From: Flavobacterium psychrophilum
GTDB taxonomy: Bacteria > Bacteroidota > Bacteroidia > Flavobacteriales > Flavobacteriaceae
Assembly (NCBI GenBank): GCA_003243255.1
Contig: QFQM01000032.1
Coordinates: forward strand, 1 to 33,217
Direction: 5' to 3'
DNA length: 33,217 bases
Shown: positions 17,501-25,700 of the stretch, piece by piece
How the letters are laid out: each line of letters opens with the position of its first letter
Position numbering within the stretch: position 1 is the stretch's first letter
Notes under the pieces: model-generated
The model's input: only the letters and a program-made list of their open reading frames with translations
Told to the model about the DNA's origin: nothing
The model's database searches: none
Translations under genes and position numbers: made by a program

Positions 17501-19356
17501 CTTTTGACCTGAATCCTAATGTAGCTACATTACTTTCTTTACCTGCTGACCCTGCTAACTTTGCAGTTACTATTCACTTAACTGAAGATGATGCTAACAA
17601 CAACGTAAATGCAATTGATCCTGCGACTTATGCAGCATTTGCAAATACTACAGCTAACCTTCAGACCCTGTGGACAAGGACTGTATATAACGTAACAACT
17701 TGTGTTGGTATCAAACCGTTTGATCTAGTTGTTCAGGATCTTACACCTCAATATACTATAGATAGTGACTTCTCTATATGTGACGGAACTTCAGATACTA
17801 TTGATGTAGTTATTACAGATACTGATCCTAATCCTGTAACATATACATGGACTAAAGACGGAGCACCGCTTCCTGACACTACTCCATCGATCACAGTTAC
17901 TGAGGCTGGTGCTTATACTGTAGTTCTTGACAGAACAGGATGTACTACATCTTCAACTGTTAATGTTGTTGTAACACCTATTCCTGTTGCTGACGATCCT
18001 GCTGATGTAACTATATGTGGTGAATACATTCTTCCGGCACTTAGTGCAGGTAATGGATACTTTACCCTTACTAATGTACCTGTTAGTGCCGGTGAGCCGA
18101 TAGTTTCGACAACGACTCTTATTGTTCGTGCAGAAAGTGGAACAACGCCTAACTGTACTTCTGAGAATACGTTTACAATTACTATCAACCCTAATCCTGA
18201 AGTTTCATCTCCGGGCGATCAGGTTGTATGTGACAGCTATGTACTTCCAACTCTTGAGCATGCCGGAAATAACTATTATACAGCTGCAAACGGAGGAGGC
18301 ACAATGCTTAGCGAAGGAGATGCAATAACAACTTCTCAGACAATTTATGTGTATGAAGAAACCGGAACTACGCCAAACTGTTCTGCAGAGGTAAGCTTTA
18401 CTGTTACAGTTAACCAAACTCCGATTGTGGATACACCGGGTGATGTAAGCGTTTGTGACAGCTATGTACTTCCTGCTCTTACTACAGGCAGCTATTATAC
18501 TGGTCCTGATGGTTCAGGAAATATGCTAACTCCGGGCGAAGTTATAGCTTCTTCTCAGCAAATCTATGTGTTTGCACAGAACGGCAACTGTACTGACGAA
18601 CATTTATTTACTGTAACTATCACTCCTACTCCGGCATTTAGCCTTGGTGGACCTTATGTTTCTTGTTTAGCATCTAACATTACAATTAATGTTAGTGGAG
18701 CAAACTTTAACCTGGGTGACGCAGCTTATGCATGGACACTTGATGGTGCACCGGTAACAGGTGATAGCAGTATAACAGGTTCCGGATTCGGAACATATAC
18801 ACTAACTGTAACAGTAAACAACTGTTCACATAGTGAAAGTGTTGTAGTTTCACAAAACACTGACGTAATTGAACTATTAATTGTTGATGGTTGTGAAGGC
18901 GGACAGTATATGATTGAAGTTACTGATGTTGATGGATCATTCAATATTGACACAGCAACTTACTCATGGACAGGACCAGATGGATTTACATCTGCGGCAC
19001 GTGAGTTTTCTGCTCCTGCATCTGGTGAATACTTTGTGAGAATCACAACTCCGGATGGATGTATAGGTGAAGATTCAATTTTAGTTTCTGATACCAGCTG
19101 TGAAATACAGAGAGGTATATCTCCTAACAATGATGGATACAACGATGAGTTTGATCTTTCTACACTTAACGTTAAAAAACTGAGCATCTTCAACCGTTAC
19201 GGCCAAGAAGTGTACAGTAAAAACGATTACAAAAAAGAATGGATTGGTCAAACCAATAAAGGTGATGAATTACCAACAGGAACATACTTCTACATGATAG
19301 AGCGTTCTACAGGTGAAACAACAACCGGTTGGATTTACATCAACAGACAAGAATAA
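11581..19356 (+). CDS. Giant modular secreted adhesin-like protein A (type B T9SS)
   Basis: 2591 residues. The start ATG at 11581 gives the signal peptide MRKITLMLIASLLSFCSYGQ; a TTG 30 bases upstream falls inside the predicted -7 box and is rejected. Order of domains: choice-of-anchor J (21-194); fibronectin III (196-290); a PPC-like β-sandwich (291-421); FN3; then two anchor-J plus FN3 modules (521-797 and 798-1073) with the signature EWRND…QPAGAIDN; four 135-136 residue NDEC repeats (from 1077, 1213, 1348 and 1484) joined by TPPPPP linkers; choice-of-anchor L (about 1620-1874); Ig/PKD-like domains, including three 71-75 residue repeats (2138-2353); and a type B T9SS C-terminal domain (2507-2591: GISPNNDGYNDEFDL … FNRYGQEVYSK … ELPTGTYFYMIE). 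It is expected to be exported by T9SS and surface-attached or released, acting as an adhesin. It is a tandem paralogue of gene B. Confidence 0.9.
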   Translation: MRKITLMLIASLLSFCSYGQLALEEFESAWTGTPAAPPGGWAVYSEIGTITWVQTTAGNTTTPAYAGAHAAYLNRENVAPSAPIPSNWLITKAFNGPSNGQLRFFSRLTVAGDQGGTYKIMIAVDDPAVPVQNLAWVDLVAPMGEVQMNPVQIEYAEKTFAVPASYVGQQIRIAFIMQGDNMDRWLIDNVRVVSQCTPPVTLSVTNVTTVSAGLNWISPTGVTTWEVENVLASATPTGTGVTYSGAFPYPQGGLTENTNYKFYVRSKCTDGGESDWVGPFYYTTAVTGGLCSNPIVIPSALPYSTTNNTVNFADIYEGIPGTGCNATGNYLAGNDVIYSYTPTTSGNIYISLSGTGGNAGLFVYANCSAIGVNCINGVTASATAAGVLPSFAVTANTTYYIVISTNGTPQTTPYTLILQQVNCAAPTGLAASGQTPTSAQLSWAAGTATSWQIAVQPAGTGLPTGAGQTVTQNTNLLVNNTSTGIPFTEATNYEYYVRADCGNGTFSIWAGPFAFSTTQVPVSLEYNQNFDGPSPHGFSINNGSQANKWYVGPATFNSPSNSLYISNDNGITNAYTISSTSVVHAYRDITIPAGTSQISVSFDVKAGGQSSTDYIRAWLVPVGFVPTPGTQITAANSGGVQVGGNFHLYPNWTTVNNTVNVAAITGSRRLVFEWRNDAFTGSQPAGAIDNLNVKVVTCPAPTALTMASATQSSATYTWTAPTGTTPAGYDYYYSQNSAAGPTPTTTPSGSVTGGTTTTATISPLNPSETYYMWVRSSCGPTDKSFWIGPVAVVVPQIPATLTLTQNFDSGAHNFSLSNGTQPNIWVVGSATSLSPSNSLYVTNDNGVTNGYNVNLASVVHAYRDITIPAGAGEISVTFDYKVVGESGWDYIRVWMVPTTFVPTTGTQITAAAVGAGDRVQLGGNFSTTPNWTNASFDTPVANYATQTRRLVFEWRNDGIFGDQPAGAIDNVNVSVVTCPKPSNLTVTNVTNTNATLDWTEPGSATSWEVVHMPAAGAVAPTDTTTGIPVNGNSELTPAAGTFVYGTQYVYYVRSLCGGAAGNSKWAGPFTFALKPVNDECATATPVLTNPALVCNNFGTGNLTGGTASTQTNSCGGTANEDVWFEFVATHTAHVITLSNIVGNDTFLYHAVYSGDCTALTQVVCGTGNTSTANGLVVGQTYKVRVWTWAGTTSAPASTTFQICITTPPPPPANDNCAGAVTVPVNPTLVCTDTAPGTIYSATASPEANTCGGTDDDDVWFTFVATNTTHRISLLNITGGTTDLFHVLYSGTNCGALTQLYCSDPNESWANNLTVGQTYYLRIYSWTATSGQTSAFNVCVGTPPPPPANDECAGAITAPVNPTMICEDVVNGTVQSATASPEANTCGNTADEDDVWFEFTAVGPVHIIELKNITGSTTDLYHAVYVGDVCGTLTQLYCSDPNYSLATGLTPGETYKVRVWTNTTTLNQTTAFQLCVSTPPAPPTNDECATAITVPVNQNSNCTLTATASVYGATASPEANTCGNTNDDDDVWFQFTATHTTHLISLTNFIGSTTDMYHVLYSGDQCGSLTQIYCSDNNSSMATGLIIGNTYKIRVYSNAATTQTTQFDVCVRIPNSPIVVNPNLYTVDQLVSEVLINSECALVSNVTSSSQANYGGAPSIGYFDANGATFPFSYGVVLATSDAVLAQGPYTGTNTGGGSVGWLGDTDLNDIIVANDPAQVNGTQNATVLEFDFIPLTNKFTFDFLFASSEYGTFQCTFSDAFAFILTDSDGNEQNLAVLPNTNIPVSVTNIRDGQYNTGCGSQNVQYFGQMNQADPNAAAINFQGQTKPLTAEADVVPNTSYHIKLVIADYSDALYNSAVFLGGGTFDIGEIDMGGNLTVDNGTALCDTQSSTLDSGLVGDQYNYAWYKDGVLIPTADQPTYEVTESGTYGVEVTIDNISCSYEGVVVVEFYTPVNELTGDPVNLVHCDASGFSTFDLNPNVATLLSLPADPANFAVTIHLTEDDANNNVNAIDPATYAAFANTTANLQTLWTRTVYNVTTCVGIKPFDLVVQDLTPQYTIDSDFSICDGTSDTIDVVITDTDPNPVTYTWTKDGAPLPDTTPSITVTEAGAYTVVLDRTGCTTSSTVNVVVTPIPVADDPADVTICGEYILPALSAGNGYFTLTNVPVSAGEPIVSTTTLIVRAESGTTPNCTSENTFTITINPNPEVSSPGDQVVCDSYVLPTLEHAGNNYYTAANGGGTMLSEGDAITTSQTIYVYEETGTTPNCSAEVSFTVTVNQTPIVDTPGDVSVCDSYVLPALTTGSYYTGPDGSGNMLTPGEVIASSQQIYVFAQNGNCTDEHLFTVTITPTPAFSLGGPYVSCLASNITINVSGANFNLGDAAYAWTLDGAPVTGDSSITGSGFGTYTLTVTVNNCSHSESVVVSQNTDVIELLIVDGCEGGQYMIEVTDVDGSFNIDTATYSWTGPDGFTSAAREFSAPASGEYFVRITTPDGCIGEDSILVSDTSCEIQRGISPNNDGYNDEFDLSTLNVKKLSIFNRYGQEVYSKNDYKKEWIGQTNKGDELPTGTYFYMIERSTGETTTGWIYINRQE
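13141..14808 (+). repeat. Two anchor-J + FN3 modules in giant gene A
   Basis: Two copies with a period of 831 bp (277 residues). Each has the order NFD…, SLY(I/V)(S/T)NDNG, VVHAYRDITIPAG, RRLVFEWRND, QPAGAIDN, then an FN3 domain starting CPxP. The DNA around GTTTTTGAGTGGAGAAACGA is identical in both copies. Gene B has four copies of the same module. Confidence 0.85.
14809..16434 (+). repeat. Four tandem NDEC repeats in giant gene A
   Basis: Copies begin at 14809, 15217, 15622 and 16030 (408, 405, 408 bp). Each starts ND(E/N)C(A)…, then EANTCG with an acidic run ((D/E)DDVWF), HxI.L.NI.G.T(D).(L/F)(Y/F)H.(L/V)YSG, LTQ.YCSD, GxTY.(L/V)R(V/I). Copies are joined by Pro-rich linkers (TPPPPPA). The fold looks like a pre-peptidase C-terminal (PPC)-type β-sandwich; that assignment is inference. 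Gene B has a single copy near 24563. Confidence 0.85.
17992..18643 (+). repeat. Three 71-75 residue Ig-like repeats in giant gene A
   Basis: Copies begin at 17992, 18205 and 18430. Shared pattern: D.(V/T).CDSYVLP.L, then YYT or YFT, L..GE.I..(S/T)QTIYV, (G)TTPNC(T/S), FT(V/I)T(I/V)NP.P. These are surface-protein spacer repeats. Confidence 0.75.
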
Positions 19357-19768
19357 TAAAATTAAAATCTAATTTATAGAGCCGTCAATTGACGGCTCTT
19401 TTTTTTATTTAGAATAAATAAAAATGAAAAAATGACGTTTTTATCATCTTCGCATTTCGGTGAAGAAAACTTACATTTTCGACAGAAGCAACAAAAGTGT
19501 TAAGCCTTCACGATTACCCTACCTTATCTTATAATTTATTCATTTAACATAAAAAAGAAATTGTTTAAAAATTTAAGAACTTTTATAACAAACACAACGT
19601 TTGTAAGAATAACTAGACGCAAAACTCTTAAATTTTGTTAAAATAATAACAACCACACATAAATTTGTTTATTATATACACAATTGATTTTTTTGTTTTG
19701 TAAAAAAAATCTACACGTAAATATTTTAGTTAGTTTTAGAGCCTTAAACCTAATATTAACTAATTGAT
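19357..19768. other. AT-rich intergenic region between giant genes A and B
   Basis: This 412-bp spacer holds the terminator of gene A at its left end and otherwise AT-rich DNA. Candidate -7 elements for gene B are TAAATTTG at 19660-19667 (full match, giving a leader of about 100 bases) and the poorer TATTTTAG at 19722-19729, with TTG at 19698-19700 21 bases before it. A weak stem CTTC/GAAG near 19448-19465 was seen. No further gene was found. Confidence 0.4.
19378..19406 (+). terminator. Intrinsic terminator after giant gene A
   Basis: A perfect 22-bp palindrome at 19378-19399 (arms AGAGCCGTC and GACGGCTCT around AATT) followed by a T-run to 19406. It lies 22 bases after the stop, so gene B needs its own promoter. 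Confidence 0.88.
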
Positions 19769-22700
19769 ATGAAAAAAATTACTTTATTGATCTTAGCATC
19801 GCTAATGTCAATGTGTGGTTATGCTCAGTTAGCCCTCGAGGGATTTGAAAATCCCTGGACAGGTACACCGGGTGCACCACCAGGATGGACAGTAGTGAAT
19901 GAAGAGGGTCCTAGTATGACCTGGGTCAGAGAAATTACAAGTACACAAAAACCCTCAAACAACGGCAGTTATGCTGCTTATCTGGATAGGGAAAATGTTG
20001 CTACAGGTAACCCAATACCTAAAGACTGGCTTATTACCCCCTATTTTAACATGCCTGCAAATGCGCAGCTGCGTTTCTTTTCCAGACTTACAGTAGCCGG
20101 AGATCAGGGCGGTACTTACAAAGTAAAAATCTCAACAGATCCTGACCCAACGAATCTAGCAAGTTATACCGACCTGCAAACGTGGACAGAAACTACAATA
20201 AATCCATTACAGACAAGCTATTATGAAAAGGTAATTACCTTACCTGCTATCTCAGGATCGGCACATATTGCTTTCGTAATGGAAGGTGATAACTGTGATC
20301 GCTGGCTTATTGATGATGTAAAAGTAACAGCGCAGTGTACAGACCCAACAACACTTACAGTTTCTGCTATCGATCTGGATTCGGCTACTTTCAACTGGGC
20401 AAATCCAGGTGGAGCAACATCATGGGAAGTAGAGGTTATACCTGAATTACAGGCACCTACACAAGTAGGTACCCCTCATAACGGACCAGCTCCTTTCACA
20501 AAAGAAGGACTGCAACCAGGGACAAACTACAAAGTGTATTTAAAAGCTATTTGTAGTGATGGTGGCCAAAGTAACTGGATAGGCCCCGTTTACTTTAAAA
20601 CCGGAAATTTAGGAGATAGTTGTAACTATCCGCTACCTATATCAGGATTACCTTTCTCTACCACTAACAACACTAGTAACTTTAGTGATGTTTACGAAGG
20701 AGCTCCCGGCTCTACATGCGGTACCACAGGAACTTATCTTTCTGGTAATGACGTTGTGTACACTTATAATCCTACAGTAACAGGTAACATAACCATAAAT
20801 CTGACAAATACAGGAACAGGAGCCGCAATGTTTGTATATTCGAGTTGTGCAAATATTGGAGTAGCTTGTATAGGCGGTGGTATTGGAAACGTAAGTATTC
20901 CTACTCTGGCTGTTACCGCCGGCAGCAGTATTTATATTGTAATATCAACAAATACTTCTGCAACTACAACACCATACACCTTAACAATACAACAGGTATA
21001 CTGTGCTCCGCCAACCGGGCTTGCAGCTTCTAACCCTACCCCAACATCAGGAGACCTGACATGGGGAGCAGGTACAGCTACTGCATGGCAACTGGCTGTA
21101 CAACCGGCAGGAGCATCGCTCCCTACAGGCCCGGGCATAAACGTAACATCAAACACTATTACAGCATCTGCAACGGTAACCGGAGATCCGCTTCAACCAG
21201 CAACTGCTTACCAGTATTATGTAAGAGCTAGTTGTGGTGATGGTACATATAGTATATGGAGTGGTCCATTTGCCTTCAGTACAACACAGATTCCTACCAC
21301 AATTCCATATGCACAGGATTGGGAAACCGGTCCTCATAACTGGAGTATAAACAATGGAACCCAGGTAAACAAATGGGTTGTTGGAAATGCAGTAAACAAT
21401 GGTGGTAGCCAGTCATTATACATTAGTAACGATAATGGCGTAAGCAATACTTATACAATTACATCTGCATCAGTGGTACATGCATACAGAGATGTTATAA
21501 TACCTTCTGGCGCAACCAGCCTTAACCTTGCTTTTAACTGGAGAAGCATTGGTGAAACAGCTGCAAATGATTATATAAGAGCATACCTTTTACCGGTAAG
21601 TGTAATTCCGGTTCCGGGTACTCAAATTGTAGGATCTGCAACGAATATTAAAATTGGTGCCGATCTTTATAATAACGCTAACTGGAGTACATTTAACGGA
21701 GTAGTTGATGTATCTGCCATTCAGGGACAAACGAGAAGACTTGTACTGGAATGGAGAAACACTGCAGCTACAGGGGCACAGCCACCTGCTGCTATCGACA
21801 ATATTAATTTTACAGTAATCACTTGTCCGGCTCCTACAGCACCACAGGTTGTTGCCGGTACACTTACAAACAGTTCTGTAAACATTAGCTGGGGTGCACC
21901 TACAAGCGTGCCTTCACAGGGATATCAGTACTACTTAAGTACATCTCAAACACCTCCTGTTGCGACTACACCTGAAACAGGTACATCTGCAAGTACAACA
22001 GCTTCTAACGTTCCATTACAGCCTTCGACTACATATTATTTTTGGGTAAGGGCCAACTGTGGCGCGGGTGATACAAGTACATGGACAGGGCCATTAAGTT
22101 TCATTGCCCCTCAGATTCCGGCTACTATGGACTATGCTCAGAATTTTGACGGAGCCTCTCATGGATGGGCTTTGAGCAACGGAACCCAAACCAACAAATG
22201 GGTTGTAGGTTCTGCAACAAGCAATAGTGCTACTAATTCATTATACATTTCTCAGGATAATGGTACTACTAACACTTACAATGTCAATTCGGGATCGGTT
22301 GTTCATGCTTACAGGGATATTACAATTCCTGCTGGAGTAGATCAGCTTGAACTGACTTATGACTGGAAAAGTGTAGCAGAAAGTGCAACATTTGACTGGA
22401 TAAGAGTATGGATAGCTCCAACAACTTTCAATCCTACACCGAGTACAGCAATAACAACAGCAAATGCTACCCAGATAGGAACTTCATTATCACTGAATAG
22501 TACATGGACAACCCTGTCTAACATTATTCAGGCAGGATCGCTTAATCTTGGTGGTTCTACAAGAAGGCTAATTTTTGAATGGAGAAACGACGGTGTTGGT
22601 GGAAATCAGCCACCGGCAGCAATTGATAACATCAACTTTAAGGTTATACAGTGTCCACAGCCTTCGGCTCTTGCTATGACAAACCTTACTGTAAATGATG

Positions 22701-25700
22701 CTACATTTACATGGACTCCTCCTACATCTGGAGCTACCGGATATGAATATTACATATCTACTAACGCTACAGCTCCTACAGCATCTACAACGATATCCGG
22801 ATCTTCAGCTACAGCTACGGTATCTATACCAAACCTTCCTGCTTCAACTACTCACTATATTTGGGTAAGAACAGACTGTACAACGTCGAAGAGTTACTGG
22901 ATAGGCCCTATAAGTTTCCTTACTCCTCAGGTTCCGGCTACTGTAAACTATAGCCAGAATTTTGACATGGGAACTCATAATTGGGATTTCATCAACGGAA
23001 CCCAGACTAACAAATGGGTTGTAGGAAATGCAGTAAGTAATAGTGCACCAAATTCAATGTACATTTCAAGCGATAACGGTACAACTAATACTTATAATTT
23101 AACCACTACTACAGTAGCACATGCCTACAGAGATATTACTATACCTAATCCTGCTGAGGAATTAGTTCTTTCTTTTGACTGGAGAGGTATGGGAGAATCT
23201 AATATTGATTACTTTAAGATATGGCTGGTACCTACAAGCTACATCCCTGCTGCCGGAACTGCTATAGTTGCCGGAACAGGACGTATTCAGATTGGAGGCA
23301 ACTTCCAGCTGAACTCTATTTGGCAAACCTCTAATACCATTATTCCTGCTACAGCTATACAGGGACAAACAATGCGTTTGGTTTTTGAATGGAGAAACAG
23401 TGCTTCAGGAGGTCAGCAACCACCGGCTGCTATAGATAACATTAATCTTAGCATTGTAACTTGTCCGGCATCGACAAACTTACAAATGCCTATAAATAAC
23501 ACAGGCGGTGCAACATTTACATGGACACCACCGGCAACGGTTTCTCCTACTTATGAGTATTATTATTCTCAAAGTGCAACACCTCCGGGTGCAGCAACCG
23601 TAGCATTAGGAACTTCTCCTACTCCTGCAGTTACATTATCAGGTTTACCTGAATCGACTACTTACTACTTCTGGGTAAGAAATGATTGTGGATCTGGAGG
23701 TAAAAGCTTATGGTTAGGACCATATGAATTTAATACTCCGCTTACTCCTGTAAGTCTTAACTATGATGAGAATTTTGATGGACCTACACACGGTTGGGTC
23801 ATTAAAAATGGTACACAAACTAACCGTTGGTTTGTAGGGAACGCTACTTTTAACAGTGCTGCAAATTCTCTATACATAAGTGACAACGGGGGTCTTACTA
23901 ACACATACACTGTTACTACTGCATCAACAGTACACGCCTATAAAGATTTCATCATACCTACAGGTACTACAGCTGTAGACCTTAGTTTTGACTGGAAATC
24001 AGTTGGACAGGCATCTGTTGACTTTATTAAAGTTTGGCGTGTTATAGATACATATATCCCAACTCCTGGTACTGCAATTACTGCCAGTGGAACTGACCGC
24101 CAGCTGTTAGGTACTGTATCAAATAACGCCAACTGGACTAACCAGAGCTATATTCTGAATACTACTGCATATGCAGGTACTAACATGCGTATTATATTTG
24201 AATGGACAAACAACGCCTTTACGGGAGACCAGCCGGCGGGAGCTATTGATAATATCAATTTAACGCTTATCACATGTCCTAAGCCTACTGCACTTGGAGC
24301 TACTGCTTCTACACAAACAGGGGCTACATTTAACTGGACAGAAGCGGGTACAGCTACTGCATGGGAGGTATATGTTACAACTCCGGGTTCGCAAACTCCT
24401 TTAGCTTCAACTCCTGGGGTAAGTGCACCTTCTAACCCATTTGTATATTCAGATCCAGCTATTCAGCCATCATCTAACTATGTGTATTATGTAAGAGCGG
24501 TGTGTAATCCGGGTGAGAAAAGTAAATGGTCAGGGCCGTTTGCATTCCAGACTGCTATAGGTAATGACGAATGTACAGGTGCTTATACACTTTTACAAAA
24601 TCCTTACGGACAGGAATGCCAGTCTTCGTCTACAGCAATGTACACCGGAGCAACACCTTCTCCGCAACCATTTACATGTGGAGGATCAAATGCTGCCGAT
24701 ATATGGTACTCATTCGTAGCTACTTCAGACAGGGCTAATATTGAACTTTCTAACTTTGCTATTAACACTACAGCTTCACAGGCAGTAGTAATTGAGCTAT
24801 ATCAGGGCGAAACATGCGGATCGCTTTTACAGCTTGAGTGTGCAACTACCAATGTAATGATGGCAAGAAACCTTGTTGTTGGAGCCACTTACAAAGTAAG
24901 ATGCTATCTTAACGCAACTACGCCAAATGCAAACACTATATTTACAATTTGCGTTAACACTCCTGAACCGCCATCAATTGGTAATCCGCAGGATTGTCTT
25001 ATCACAACGATCAACCCAAGCTTTGAATTCCCACTGGTAACCGGTATATATCCAGCTACAGATGTTTACCAAAACACAGTACAGGGATGGAGAACAACCG
25101 CTTCTGACAACAGAATGGAGTTTTGGCCGGTACCAAACATGGAGTCGCATCAGGGTTATGAAGGAAACCAGTTTATAGAACTAAATGCTTATGAACCTTC
25201 AGGACTTTATCAGGATTATGAAAGCCCTGCCGGAACTGTATTCTCTTACTCTTTCGGACACAAAGGAAGATCAGCCGGTGGTCCGGATGTTTTAGAATTA
25301 AGAGCCGGTACTCCTGGAGGAACACTATCAACAGTTACTGTAGCTTCAACAGGTAAAGACAACTGGGTTACTTATACAGGAACATATACTGTACCTGCGG
25401 GACAAACCGTAACACGATTTATGTTCATTGCAATCTCAACTTCTGCTACCGGACCTACTGCTCTAAGTACCGGTAACTTCCTTGACGGTATTAGGTTTAC
25501 TGCCGATAACAGCGTTGTTTCTGTAACACCTTCAGCAGCAACATGTATAGACAATGTAGTTACTGTAGTAGGTTCAGGAACCGGTGAGTGGAGTGCTTTC
25601 GCAACTAACCCATCACCTACTGAGATTACAGATGCGAACAATAATACAACTACCATTACCGGTTTTGCCGAAAATGGAGAATACTGGTATAACTGGACAA